Shown: positions 28,501 through 38,029 of the stretch, one piece after another | Numbering within the stretch: the first letter of the stretch is position 1 | Layout of the letters: every line of letters starts with the position of its first letter | Assembly (NCBI RefSeq): GCF_021730395.1 | Contig: NC_069362.1 | Span: 94,194,001 to 94,258,000, forward strand | From: Mercenaria mercenaria | Lineage: Eukaryota; Mollusca; Bivalvia; Venerida; Veneridae | Direction: 5' to 3' | DNA length: 64,000 bases | Program-made: the position numbers and the translations under genes | Notes under the pieces: generated by a model | What the model saw: only the letters and a program-made list of their open reading frames with translations | What the model was told of the DNA's origin: nothing | Databases searched by the model: none

Positions 28501-30768
28501 CTAATTATGTGCCTAGCTCAAAAAGTATTTAGATGTAAATTCAGGAAACCTTGCTGGAGTCTTTATCGTGATGTGACCTTGCACACTTGGCATTCTTCTT
28601 GAGAATCTTAGCTCTTATTACAGAGTTATGGCCCTTGAAATTGCCAAAATAGTGGATTTTTGTTTGTGATGCTCATAGCTCAAAAGTAATGAATCCTTTG
28701 CATAAAATGTTTGTTGAGGCTTTACCCCATTAAGACTGCAAACATTTGAATTATTTCCCCTTAATTGTGACATATGTACCAGTGGGGAGCACACCCTGTG
28801 TCCTACAGACACATTCTAGTTATTACCTCTCATGAACCGACTTGATGAAAAGAAGTCTGCTATTATTTTGCCTTATTGCACTCTGCTTACTGAATGTCTT
28901 GGATTAACCTTTGCAGCAAGAATCTTAAAGTGCCATGTAGCAGCTATGAAATATTTGGATCATTGAGTCCCTTCTATGTGATTGTAAAATAAAGTTTGGT
29001 TTAGTCATTGCTTGTGGCATGTAAGGATGTTGCATTTTTAGCTCACCTGAGCAATGCTCAGGTGAGTTTTTTCTGATCACTCGATGTCCGGCGTCTGTCT
29101 GTCTGTCTGTCGTCTGTCTGTCCGTCAACATTTAGCTTGTGTATGCGATAGAGGCTGTATTTTTCAACTGATCTTCATGAAATTTGGTTAGAATGATTAC
29201 CTTGATGAAATCTAGGCCGAGTTCGAAAATGGGTCATTTGGGGTCAAAAAGTAGGTCAAATCAAAGAAAAACCTTGTGTATGCGATAGAGGCTGTATTTT
29301 TCAATTAATCTTCATGATTTTTGGTAAGAATGATTGCCTTGATGAAATCTAGGTTAACTTCGAATATGGATCATCTGGGGTCAAAAAGTAGGTCATTAGG
29401 TCAAATCAAAGAAAAACCTTGTGTATGCGATAGAGGCTATATTTTTCAATTGATCTTCATGAAATTCAGTCAGGATGATTGCCTTGATAAAATCTTGGTC
29501 AAGTTTGAATATGGGTCATCTTGGTTCAAAAATTAGGTCACTAGGTCAAATCAAAGAAAAACCTTGTGTATGCAATAGAGGCTGTATTTTTCAATTGATC
29601 TTTATGAAATTTGGTCAGAATTATTGCCTTGATAAAATTCAGATAGAGTTTAGTTATTGGTTATCTGTGGTCAAATATTAGGTCACTAGATCAAATCAAA
29701 GAAAAACCTTGTGTATGCATTAGAGGCTGTATTTTTCAATTGATCTTTATGAAATTTAGTCAGAATGATTTCCTTGATGAAATCTAGGTCAAGTTTGAAT
29801 ATGGGTCATCTGGGGTCAAAAACTAGGTCACTAGGTCAAATAAAAGAAATACTTGTGTTTGCTCCAATTTTAATGATATTTGGTCAGAATATTTTTTTCC
29901 ATGCAATCACTAGGTCTATGTTTACACTGTTATGTTGTATTATGGTGTGTTTCTCAGGTGAGCGACCTAGGGCCATCTTGGCCCTCTTGTTCTTAGAACA
30001 GATCAAATTGAATGGAAGCTGCAGTTATTTTGTTTTTTAGTGTTCTGTGTTTTCTAAGGGATATTTTTGTAGATTTCATTGTCATTTCCAATATTCGGAT
30101 TGTGCTGATAATTTATTTCCGATAGCAAGATACTTTTCGGACCACCAAGGAACACTTTGAAGATAATCTGAAGGTTGTGAATATGCTAATTTATCAGTTC
30201 TTGAATATACAGCTTAGAGCATAACCTTATCCTAGTCTGAAAATTAATCTTTGAATCTTGCAAATTATTTAGTTTGCACTAACTTTTTATATTCTGCTTG
30301 ATGTTGATGAAACTGGGAAAAAAAAAATACTTATAAAGTAACTGAAGCTTTATGTAGGCAAAGGTGAAACAATAATAATGATATATTGTCCTTGAATGGT
30401 ACTAGTCTATAAAGAATGAAAGTAGAATCAAACGCTACATATTTAACAGTTGTTTAATGCTAATGAAATGTTGTCATTTGTCTCTGTGTATTGTAGCAAT
30501 TTCAGAAGAGAGGCTGGACAGTATTGCGAGTGGCCCTGAGCTGACAGAAACAATATCAGACTCGGCATTTAACCCACCCCCTGACTACGCCACAGTGATG
30601 TGTGAAGACTCGGCAGCAGGTGACACTGAGATAGACACTGACGACGGTGCAGCAATTATACCAATAAAATTACATCTTTCGACATCCCAACCAAGTAGTA
30701 CAGACTCTGGGAGCAGCAATCACAGTTCTCATGTGCTTTTGCCACAGTCACATGACCAAGATCATTGA
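7075..30768 (+). CDS. MGRN1: MGRN1/RNF157-type RING E3 ubiquitin ligase, 14 coding exons
   Basis: Exons: 7075-7171, 8269-8387, 9352-9440, 9891-10040, 13837-13954, 19527-19590, 20559-20722, 24020-24250, 24585-24711, 25303-25375, 26311-26484, 27046-27151, 27361-27535, 30497-30768. All phases agree and sum to 652 residues plus stop. The start MGAFSS has Gly2 and Ser6, an N-myristoylation pattern as in vertebrate MGRN1. Residues 33-260 match the conserved MGRN1 region (YLFGENTDLNFLG, SLVNIRKDTLRLVR, YVIKPLKQKQ, LLQEIYGIENK). The C3HC4 RING is C283, C286, C298, H300, C304, C307, C318, C321, all present. VPPGYEAVSLIEALNG follows in exon 9. The tail is acidic and Ser/Thr-rich, with a PPDY WW-binding motif at 590-593. 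No PSAP motif is visible, although vertebrate MGRN1 binds TSG101 through one. The family ubiquitinates substrates including TSG101 and acts in endosomal and receptor traffic. Invertebrates usually have one gene for the MGRN1/RNF157 pair. Confidence 0.96.
9030..9236 (-). mobile_element. piggyBac-like MITE with TTAA target sites, copy 1
   Basis: A 207 bp element in MGRN1 intron 2 is flanked by TTAA at 9026-9029 and 9237-9240. The right end reads GCAGGGTAAGGG-TTAA, the reverse complement of the left end of the copy at 54598. Inside is an imperfect palindrome around CTGATCATGATCTGCACTG. TTAA target duplication plus a CCC-start terminal repeat is the piggyBac pattern. No transposase is encoded. 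Confidence 0.75.
10197..10345. mobile_element. Short MITE-like repeat
   Basis: The left end AGTAGAACCTGATTTAGCAG and the right end CATAGTACTGGTTTGAGTGT are loosely inverted. The sequence resembles the reverse complement of 44040-44210 (AACCTGTRYTTAGCARCCA). It has no coding capacity and lies in MGRN1 intron 4. Confidence 0.4.
10997..12867 (+). mobile_element. Helitron-like non-autonomous element with about 11 tandem units
   Basis: The left end TATGTCTCCCCC pairs with the right subterminal GGGGGAGACAT. A GTCC microsatellite (11034-11064) precedes about 11 units of 142-158 bp, each with AGAACCACTTGACCCAGAAT and GGTCAAGGTCACAGGGGCCT. The 3' end has a small hairpin (GCA...TTTTTTAC...AAAAGC) then CTAG followed by T. 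No target duplication is visible. This layout matches bivalve pearl/HINE-type Helitron relatives; class assignment is inference. Confidence 0.65.
12975..13165 (-). mobile_element. tRNA-derived SINE, diverged copy
   Basis: The reverse complement has a tRNA-like head with A-box-like AAGCTTAGTGG (13158-13148) and perfect B box GGTTCGATTCT (13115-13105), then the SINE body feature ATGACGTGAAAATTAGTACT. The tail differs from the copies at 151 and 49493, so it is another subfamily. It sits in the old tandem array. Confidence 0.7.
14438..15446 (+). mobile_element. Helitron-like element, TAGCTCATC family, copy 1
   Basis: The 5' end TAGCTCATCTGATTTTTTG and the subterminal 3' TCAGATGAGC form a short inverted pair. 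A GGCGTC microsatellite follows the 5' end, then about five units of 140-170 bp (AACTATCAAAGCTATTGCTT, GCAAGAAACATAACTCCATC). The 3' end is a strong hairpin GCACCCGC-AA-GGCGGTGC then TCTTG. It is nearly identical to 22450-23496. It lies in MGRN1 intron 5. The end CTTG is not the canonical Helitron CTRR, so the class is tentative. Confidence 0.7.
16440..17100 (+). repeat. Degenerate tandem repeat in MGRN1 intron 5
   Basis: About four diverged units of roughly 160-170 bp share GTGCACCTG, TTTGTTTGGGATTTC and GGGCCTAAAAGTTTGTGT. Related units occur at 57670-58095, where they end in a recognisable Helitron-like 3' end. This is probably the decayed core of the same kind of element. Confidence 0.5.
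17834..18008 (+). mobile_element. SINE-like repeat ending GTTGAACCCAACAAA, copy 1
   Basis: The left part GCCATCCAGCTGGTTTACAG and the middle GGGGCACCTGGGGTAACCTC lead to the 3' end TGTGACGTTGAACCCAACAA, followed by an A run. The same order of blocks occurs at 62427-62582. The 3' GACGTT-AACCC motif is shared with the tRNA SINEs of this window, suggesting the same LINE partner. No tRNA boxes were seen. Confidence 0.55.
18137..19075. mobile_element. Inverted-repeat DNA element with 5-bp target duplication
   Basis: The left end CAGGGATCAGCCTA and the right end TAGGCTGATCCCTT are inverted repeats, 13 of 14 matching. TTCAT flanks both sides (18132-18136, 19076-19080). The 939 bp interior is unusually CpG-rich against the surrounding introns and encodes nothing recognisable (the 78-codon frame at 18489 has no family). 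A CAGGG end with a 5-bp duplication suggests a hAT-like MITE, as inference. Confidence 0.6.
19074..19160. repeat. Perfect 87-bp palindrome
   Basis: Two 43-base arms (19074-19116 and 19118-19160) are exact reverse complements around a single central A at 19117. The left arm begins in the last two bases and target duplication of the neighbouring element. The DNA could form a cruciform. A fold-back assembly artefact is the main alternative. Confidence 0.9.
19181..19353. mobile_element. pogo/Tigger-like MITE with TA target sites, copy 1
   Basis: The ends CAGTTGAAACTAGATAT and AGTTTCAGCTG are inverted, flanked by TA at 19179-19180 and 19354-19355. The interior repeats the GATACC/TATCTC motif. It is the same family as 25838-26240 and the fragment at 61335. 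Confidence 0.6.
19840..20470. repeat. Degenerate tandem repeat in MGRN1 intron 6
   Basis: About five imperfect units of 110-140 bp, each with a block like GAGTCTTGTCTCCAAAC, then CAGCATCTGGTTGTTTCCTG, then AAATTGACCATTGGCAAAG. The two small open frames at 19767 and 19886 lie in this repeat and are not genes. It ends about 90 bases before exon 7. Confidence 0.55.
20985..21387 (+). mobile_element. Short Helitron-like element (TATGTCTCCC family)
   Basis: The 5' TATGTCTCCCACC and 3' GTGGGAGACATACG are inverted. The 3' terminus is a hairpin GCTTTT-CTC-AAAAGC then CGTCTAG followed by T. It belongs to the same family as 10997-12867 but has a single core unit. It lies in MGRN1 intron 7. The open frames at 20930-21260 on both strands are non-coding overlaps. 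Confidence 0.65.
22314..23762 (+). mobile_element. Helitron-like element, outer member of a nested pair
   Basis: The left part (GAAGCGAAGACATAATTGTC, then GTGCGTGCGTC) and the right part (TATTTGGCATGAA units with AAGGTCAAGGTCAC) belong to one element. The 3' end has hairpin GGGC...GCCC then GGCATCTAG followed by T. It is interrupted at 22450-23496 by another element. The 5' border is approximate. Confidence 0.6.
22450..23496 (+). mobile_element. Helitron-like element, TAGCTCATC family, copy 2 (inner)
   Basis: Same structure as 14438-15446, with the GGCGTC microsatellite expanded (about 22508-22555). Translated stretches of the two copies differ at only about 2 of 68 positions, so both are young. 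It is inserted in the outer element: the flanks GAGCAATCTT and TTTATATTTGGCATGAA match the uninterrupted copy of this junction at about 23620-23645. Confidence 0.75.
25838..26240. mobile_element. pogo/Tigger-like MITE with TA target sites, copy 2
   Basis: The ends CAGTTGAAACTTGGTATC and AGTTTCAACTG are inverted, with TA at 25836-25837 and 26241-26242. The interior holds a complete second MITE (25864-26105). It lies in MGRN1 intron 10. Confidence 0.65.
25864..26105. mobile_element. Palindromic MITE with arms of about 100 bp
   Basis: The left end TGAGCCGCGCCATAAGAAAA and right end (reverse complement TGAGCCCCGCCATGAGAAAA) start arms that stay inverted for about 100 bases, including CAGCATGGATCCAGACCAGC. 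The core block is related to the CTGATCATGATCTGC block of the piggyBac-like MITEs. It is nested in the TA-flanked MITE above. It has no coding capacity; the open frames on both strands come from the palindrome. Confidence 0.75.
27617..28819 (+). mobile_element. Helitron-like element with six to seven tandem units
   Basis: Starts near TTGTGCCCCCCCATGAGTGG, with a short GTCC/GTGC-rich tract at 27663-27690, then units of about 150 bp (TGACACGCCTAGCTC, TTATCATGATATGAACTTG, GAGTTATGGCCCCTGAAATA). Ends with hairpin TGTGTCC-TA-CAGACACA then TTCTAG followed by T. It lies in MGRN1 intron 13. Confidence 0.65.
29039..29989 (+). mobile_element. Helitron-like element, TAGCTCACC family
   Basis: A 5' hairpin (TAGCTCACCTGAGC / GCTCAGGTGAG), a GTCT/GTCC microsatellite (29094-29124), then about six units of roughly 140 bp (AACCTTGTGTATGCGATAGA, TTGATCTTCATGAAATT). 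The 3' end is AGGTGAGC, then hairpin AGGGCCA-TCT-TGGCCCT and CTTG. It lies in MGRN1 intron 13, 220 bp after the previous element. Confidence 0.65.
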
Positions 30769-30775
30769 AATCTGA

Positions 30776-30781
30776 AATAAA
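30776..30781 (+). terminator. AATAAA eight bases after the MGRN1 stop codon
   Basis: A canonical poly(A) hexamer begins 7 bases after the TGA at 30766-30768. If used, the 3' untranslated region would be very short. Longer 3' ends further downstream are just as likely. Confidence 0.35.
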
Positions 30782-32552
30782 CAATCAAAACTAACTTATT
30801 TATTAGCCGCAGACTGTTCATTTGAGATTTAAACTCGACTATTTTAAAAATTTTAAAAGCTTTTGTTCTTACATTTGCATAGGTGTCAGCATAACTTTCC
30901 TATCACAAAATTTTGTGAGCAGGTTTCTCAGAATTAATTTGACTGGATGCTTCCATACTCACCAGAAGTGTTTGAGATGATCTCATAGAGTATGTTTCAT
31001 AACACTAGCTAACATTTTGTCAAAACTATGCTTCTTTGTAATGTAAGATCTTGTGAAAGTTTTACATGTAAGCATGTTACTCAGAAATTACTTGACAAAA
31101 TGTTTCAAATATTTTGGTAAAATTATGCCCCTCTTTCACTTAAAATTTTGGTGGAAGTTTTGAATTTAATCAGGTTTCTTAGGAACTATGGTACTGAATC
31201 CCTTTAAGTTTGTATTGTCAGTAGTGAGCTTATAAATGTTAACAATCAGTTTAAGTACTTTGTAAATTTGGTGGAATTTATTTGATGTTAAACAAATGTT
31301 GGACAAAATCTGCAGGGAAAAACTTATGGGCCAAAAATTTTGTGTATTTACACATCACATTTTTTACACGCATAGGCATAATCTGCTTTATGTTATTTTT
31401 TTGCAACTTACACGTACATTTACCTAAAGAGAAATATAAACTCAGTTGTAGTATTACTTTAATATGAATTGAAAACAGAGTGAAACACTGCTTGTTAGAG
31501 TGTTAACGGCTTTAGCACCGGGATCACACACACAATTCTTTCGGGTCTGACCATTCTATGAATCACTGAAAACCATGGAAAAGCATTTTGCTCGTCAGCT
31601 TTCATCCTGGAGTGAATTGTGTTGAAATGTTTTGTATTTTATTCATTTTATTTTGAAAAGTCAGTGTGCCAGTGGAGAAGGAAATGACATCTATTAAAAA
31701 ATGACAGGACTTTGATTAGGGGATAGGAATTGCTCCAATATTCCACTGTGAAAGATGGACTGGTTGTGACGACATATAAAAGTTGCTGAAAAATTACATT
31801 ATTTAAGATTATATGTCTTTTATTTTGAAATTATGTTATATAATTGGAAAAGCGTTGCTAGATATAAGTGCATTATTTGTTTGTTTGTGTAATGAAATTA
31901 TGAGATTTCATTTTCATGGAAATGATGCATGTTAAAACAGTATGATACTGTGCTTATTGCATGTTTACCAGGAATATATTAGTAATATTCGGATATTAAC
32001 ACTTTTGGAAAAACAGCATGGAATTGTAGTAGAATTTATTCATTAGTCTTACAGTAACCATCATCTAGACTTATTCCTTCATTGTTTTTGTTGAGGGGGA
32101 TCAGAAGTCCATGTCTCTAGCTTGACAATCTGTCAATCATCAAACCTTACATAAGGATTGATTTAGTAAGGGGCGGAAATGGTTAGTTTTTGAAACAGGT
32201 ACTTCAGAGGTCAAGGTCACTTGGTTAAGATTTGTGTTGGTTTAAGTATTATAGCACCCTTCTCAATTTTACCTTTATAACTCATAACTGGTATCTTTCA
32301 TACCCCACTTCTAACACCTACCTCACTAGCTTGTTAACCCGCCTCACCTATTATACATAAAAAGTCATTCCTCACACTAACTTATTTTCTTTCCTAAATT
32401 CCCTCATACCGACCTCCCCCACCCACACCTATTACACCTTACCCTGCCCACCAAAAAAAGAAAATACATTCTGCTTACATTTAGACATATCTTATATCAC
32501 AGTGCTTATGTCTTGTTTTAGTATCCCTAATAAACCACCCCTCTTCCATTTT
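30782..32552. other. Spacer or long MGRN1 3' UTR, nothing recognised
   Basis: AT-rich sequence without an exon-like segment. It could be 3' untranslated sequence of MGRN1. The open frame at 31282-31467 is not like any known protein. Confidence 0.4.
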
Positions 32553-35195
32553 TAGCTCACCTGTCACAAAGTGACAAGGTGAGCTTTTGTGATCGCGCGG
32601 TGTCCGTCGTCCGTCGTCCGTCCGTGCGTCCGTCCGTGCGTCCGTCCGTCCGTCCGTAAACTTTTGCTTGTGACCACTCTAGAGGTCACATTTTTCATGG
32701 GATCTTTATGAAAGTTGGTCAGAATGTTTATCTTGATGATATCTAGGTCAAGTTCGAATCTGGGTCACGTGCCATCAAAAACTAGGTCAGTAGGTCTAAA
32801 AATAGAAAAACCTTGTGACCTCTCTAGAGGCCATATATTTCACAAGATCTTCATGAAAATTGGTCAGAATGTTCATCTTGATGATATCTAGGTCAAGTTC
32901 GAAACTGGGTCACGTGCCATCAAAAACTAGGTCAGTAGGTCTAAAAATAGAAAAACCTTGTGACCTCTCTAGAGGCCATATATTTCATAAGATCTTCATG
33001 GAAATTGGTCAGAATGTTCACCTTGATGATATCTAGGTCAAGTTCGAAACTGGGTCACGTGCCTTCAAAAACTAGGTCAGTAGGTCTAAAAATAGAAAAA
33101 GCTTGTGACCTCTCTGGAGGCCATATATTTCACAAGATCTTCATGAAAATTGGTCAGAACGTTCACCTTGATGATATCTAGGTCAAGTTCGAAACTGGGT
33201 CACGTGCCATCAAAAACTAGGTCAGTAGGTCAGATAATAGAAAAACCTTGTGACCTCTCTAAAGGCCATATTTTTCATGGGATCTGTATGAAAGTTGGTC
33301 TGAATGTTCACTTGATGATATCTAGGTCAGGTTCGAAACTGGGTCACGTGCGGTCAAAAACTAGGTCAGTAGGTCTAAAAATAGAAAAACCTTGTGACCT
33401 CTCTAGAGGCCATATATTTCACAAGATCTTCATGAAAATTGGTCAGAATGTTCATCTTGATGATATCTAGGTCAAGTTCGAAACTGGGTCACGTGCCGTC
33501 AAAAACTAGGTCAGTAGGTCTAAAAATAGAAAAACCTTGTGGCCTCTCTAGAGGCCATATATGTCATAAGATCTTCATGGAAATTGGTCAGAATGTTCAC
33601 CTTGATGATATCTAGGTCAAGTTCGAAACTGGGTCACGTGCCTTCAAAAACTAGTCAGTAGGTCTAAAAATAGAAAAAGCTTGTGACCTCTCTAGAGGCC
33701 ATATATTTCACAAGATCTTCATGAAAATTGGTCAGAATGTTCACCTTGATGATATCTAGGTCAAGTTTGAAACTGGGTCACGTGCCATCAAAAACTAGGT
33801 CAGTAGGTCAGATAATAGAAAAACCTTGTGACCTCTCTAAAGGCCATATATTTCATGGATCTGTATGAAAGTTGGTCTGAATGTTCATCTTGATGACATC
33901 TAGGTCAGGTTCGAAACTGGGTCACGTGCGATCAAAAACTAGGTCAGTAGTCTAAAAATAGAAAAACCTTGTGACCTCTCTAGAGGCCATATATTTCATG
34001 AGATCTTCATGAAAATTGATCAGAATGTTCATCTTGATGATATCTAGGTCAAGTTCGAAAATGGGTCATGTGCCTTCAAAAACTAGGTCAGTAGGTCAAA
34101 TTATTGAAAAACCTTGTGACCTCTCTAGAGGCCATATTTTTCATGGGATCTGTATGAAAGTTGGTCTGAATGTTCATCTTGATGATATCTAGATCAAGTT
34201 TGAAAGTGGGTCACGTGCCATCAAAAACTAGGTCAGTAGGTCAAATATTAGTAAAACCTTGTGACCTCTCTAAAGGCCATATTTTTCATTGGATCTGTAT
34301 GAAAATTGGTCTGAATGTTCATCTTGATGATATCTAGGTCAAGTTCGAAACAGGGTCATGTGCGGTCAAAAACTAGGTCAGTAGGTCTAAAAATAGAAAA
34401 ACATTGTGACCTCTCTAGAGGCCATACTTGTGAATGGATCTCCATAAAAATTGGTCAGAATGTTCACCTTGATGATATCTAGGTCACGTTCGAAACTGGG
34501 TCACGTGCCTTAAAAAACTAGGTCAGTAGGTCAAAGAATAAAAAAACCTTGTGACCTCTCTAGAGGCCATACTTTTCATGGGATCTGTATGAAAGTTGGT
34601 CTGAATGTTCATCTTGATGATATCTAGGTCAAGTTTGAAACTGGGTCAACTGCGGACAAAAACTAGGTCAGTAGGTCTAAAATTATTAAAATCTTTTGAC
34701 CTCTCTAGAGGCCATATTTTTCAATGGATCTTCATGAAAATTGATCTGAATGTTCACCTTGATGATATCTAGGTCAGTTTTGAAACTGGGTCACGTGCGG
34801 TCAAAAACTAGGCCAGTAGGTTTAAAAATAGAAAAACCTTGTGACCTCTCTAGAGGCCATATTTTTCATGAGATCTTCATGAAAATTAGTGAGAATGTTC
34901 ACCTTGATGATATCTAGATAAAGTTTAAAACAGGGTCACGTACCTTCAAAAACTAGGTCAATAGGTCAGATAATAGAAAAACCTTGTGACCTCTCTTGAG
35001 ACCATATTTTTCAATGGATCTTCATGAAAATTGGTCTGAATTTTTATCTTGATTATATCTAGGTCAAGTTCAAAACTGGGTCACATGAGCTCAAAAACTA
35101 GGTCACTATGTCAAATAATAGAAAAAACGACGTCATACTCAAAACTGGGTCATGTGGGAAGAGGTGAGCGATTCAGGACCATCATGGTCCTCTTG
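32553..35195 (+). mobile_element. Helitron-like element with about 17 tandem units of 144 bp
   Basis: A 5' hairpin (GCTCACCTGTCAC / GTGACAAGGTGAGC), a long GTCC/GTGC microsatellite (32598-32656), then about 17 units starting with variants of TTGTGACCTCTCTAGAGGCC. Each unit has ATCTAGGTCAAGTTCGAAAC and GGGTCACGTGCC. The 3' end is AGGTGAGCGA, hairpin AGGACCATCATGGTCCT and CTTG. The open frames at 32960, 33150 and 35049 are the repeat unit read through, not genes. Confidence 0.7.
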
Positions 35196-36127
35196 TTTTT
35201 TTTACCTATTTTACACGATCATATCTTACATTGTTTGCTATATTCCCCTAAACCTGCACCTACACCAGCCCTCTTGCACCCCTTCCCATCTCCAACTCTC
35301 ACACTAGCTAATTATTTATAATGTCTTGGCCAACATTTTCCAGTAGGCATGCATCCTTCCAATAGCTCTTGTTATTTATTCCATTTATTTGGTGGGCATT
35401 CCAGCTAATACTTGTCACTGGTGGTTGTTTTAGCCAGTCAATGTTTCCATGTATCTGACCTGCCAAATTGAAAAGTCAAGCACTATCTAAGAAAAATACT
35501 TGCAAGCAATGGGTAAAAGTGATACAAAATGACTGTAATTGATAAAATTTACTGCTCTAATATCAGATATTTAAAAATACACCTTGAAGAGAAAAATATG
35601 CCTTATAATACAGCATGGGTGGCCATGACTTTACACAGATAATTATAATTGGTTTGTCATGAAATACCTATGATTGGCTTAAACCTTTTACCTGTTACGG
35701 GAATAGAATAAAACTGGGAAAGTGTGCCAGAAATCATGCTTGACCTCTGATATGTGAGAATGCATCTGTACTGACCTCCAGATAGCTGATTTGACTCCGA
35801 GTTAAACTCCTTAGGTTCTATTAGTATTGAGGTGAATAATATATATGATATATACTGGTAATGGGAAAAGAGAAATATTATTTTTTATTTCTTACTGATA
35901 GACATTTGATACAGGGTGTTTCAAAATATATAGTAATATGTCTATATTGTATGTTACTTTTGCTTTGTTATGATAGAGTAATTTTGTACACTTTAAAATT
36001 TCACTTGCCTTTCAATATTGAAGATATTCTTCAAATTTCAGAAAGTTTGGTTTTACAAAAGATTCTGTTAAAATTTCTAGGTTTTTACCGGACAGCTCTT
36101 TCATGGGGATAGTTTTTCATTGTTTTT
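35196..36127. other. Spacer, nothing recognised
   Basis: AT-rich with C-rich patches near 35225-35310. The 83-codon frame at 35861-36112 has no known family and no supporting signal. Confidence 0.4.
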
Positions 36128-36480
36128 AGCTTGACTATTTGAAGAATAGGTAGAGCTAAAGCACATGCGCATTTGTAAGTGTGGTTAAGTTTTCATATGC
36201 AAGGTAGTAGCTCAGTAACCTCTTGTGAGAAATGAATTGAAACTTTATTGTGATGATCTGACGTGCATTACACAGGTTTCATATCTCTATTTTGCATGTT
36301 TACAAAATTATGCCCCTTCTTCACCATAACATTTTTTGGTTAAGTTTTTGCATGTAAGCTAGTATCTCAGTACACACTAATAGAAATGGATTGGAAATTC
36401 ATACACTTTCCGCTGACATTGCTTTCAATTTTAAAAGATAACTATGAATATTTTTTATTTTATGCTTTTCATTGAAATAC
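36128..36480 (+). mobile_element. Truncated Helitron-like element (TAGCTTGAC family)
   Basis: The 5' end TAGCTTGACTATTTGAAGAA resembles the start of 44584-45200. Unit-like blocks follow (AAGGTAGTAGCTCAGTAACC, ACAAAATTATGCCCCTTC). No 3' hairpin is found, so the right end is lost. Confidence 0.4.
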
Positions 36481-36529
36481 TGGAATATATCAGTGAAATA
36501 AAATTGATATTTTCACTGTCTTGCATTAG

Positions 36530-36735
36530 CCCTTACCCTGCTAAACTTCTATAATGAACCTGTCCATCTTTCAATTTGGACAGTACCATTAACTGCTAAA
36601 AGGAATGCTTACCAAAAAGATACTGACTGAATGGCTAACAGTGCAGATCTTGATCAGATTGCACGGATGTGCAGGCTGATCATGATCTACTCTGGTCGGA
36701 AAGGCAGAATCAGTCCTGTTCAGCGTGATAAAGGT
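36530..36735 (+). mobile_element. piggyBac-like MITE, copy 2 (diverged)
   Basis: The left end CCCTTACCCTGC and right end GCGTGATAAAGGT follow the copy at 54598. The flanks are TTAG on the left and TTAA on the right, so one target site has mutated. The core has GATCATGATCTACTCTGGTC. Confidence 0.65.
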
Positions 36736-37397
36736 TTAAAGAAGCACAAGGCATAACGTCTCTTGTAAGTCAGAATGACAAGCTGTTTCAATAAGGGTGA
36801 CACTTGATCTTACTGAAATGGCAATTTCATATGTTTACAAAATGATGACATTCTGATGTTAGTCTGGTAACAAGTCCCTTAAATTTTTTTTGTGTTTAGT
36901 ACCGTTGTAATTGCATGCAGGCATGCAATATAATGCATTTATATAATAAGTATTAAGCAGAAACTATACATTTACGAGATATACATATATTCTTATGGTA
37001 GTTGTTATTCCACTTTTGTTAATTGACCATACCAATTGTTTCCCTCTGCAATGCTAATCTATATCCTCGGACAGAAAAAAGAAAAAGAATTACTATTAAC
37101 AAAGTGGAAAGACGGAAAAAAAGGTTACATGTTCTTTACACACATATTTGCTGTTAAGTTTGTCACTGAGTGAAAACAAGAAAAAAATTCCTTTCCTCAC
37201 TAAAGCATTATTTTCCTGAAGCCAAACCAAGTCCATATTTAAATTAAAAATAACTTTTTGCATAGTATTGTTAATAAAAAAGAGAATCAAACAGATGCAT
37301 CAAGTTGTATGCTGTAATAATGAGTAAAAACAATTATTTATCGTGTGAAGCATGCAGACAAAGAATTTAGCTGAACACTTATATGGTGCATGTCTGG

Positions 37398-37639
37398 CCC
37401 CATGTTCACAAAACATTTTCAGTCTCAGCTGAGTTTGATAATGAAACTTAATTTGTCATTTATATCTAAATACTAAGCATGTTTAAAACTAAATATTAAG
37501 TTAATAACAATTTTCAAGTGGCTATTCAGTATTGATGGTCACTCTCAGTTGGAATTTAACCTTGATGTTTTAGTAAAATTGATATTAAAATTTCAGACAC
37601 AAACTCAGCTGAGACCAAAAAATGTTTTGTTAACACGGG
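37398..37639. mobile_element. MITE with 36-bp inverted ends
   Basis: The left arm 37398-37433 (CCCCATGTTCACAAAACATT) and right arm 37604-37639 (ATGTTTTGTTAACACGGG) are inverted with about four mismatches, both ending at CTCAGCTGAG. No target duplication was resolved and nothing is encoded. Confidence 0.6.
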
Positions 37640-38029
37640 ACCAGGAGAAATTTATTGCTAAAACAATAAACAATATACGAAATGTAGTTATAATACAACT
37701 TTGTAGAAATATTACACTTGTTAGTTTTAAAACATAACTATATTGAAATCAGCTGTATTTCTTTCACTACACTATCTTCACTTTTTGTGCTATTTTATTT
37801 TGCTTGTTCAAATTGTGTATATTGTCATTTATTGTTGCAGAAATTTGAAATTCATTCTGAATGAATACCTGTTGATTGTGATATAGTATAATAAATGTAT
37901 TATGCATCTGTCAAGGTTTGTTTTTAACATAAAGTTAAAATAAGTTGGAACTTCTTAAACAAGAACTGTTTGTAAAATACATATTTCCCCATAATGACCA
38001 CAGTAATTGGGTAAGTAATTTTCATTCCC

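Noticed and set aside
30126-30172. Possible extra MGRN1 exon (GATAG before CAAGATACTTTTCGG, donor AAGGTTGTG)
   Set aside because: In the required phase it meets a stop codon after eleven codons, and its removal leaves a perfect phase match between exons 13 and 14.
32960-33470. Repeated frames with SRSSSKLGHVPSKTRS peptides
   Set aside because: Translation of the 144-bp transposon unit; the same sequence appears in non-coding copies.
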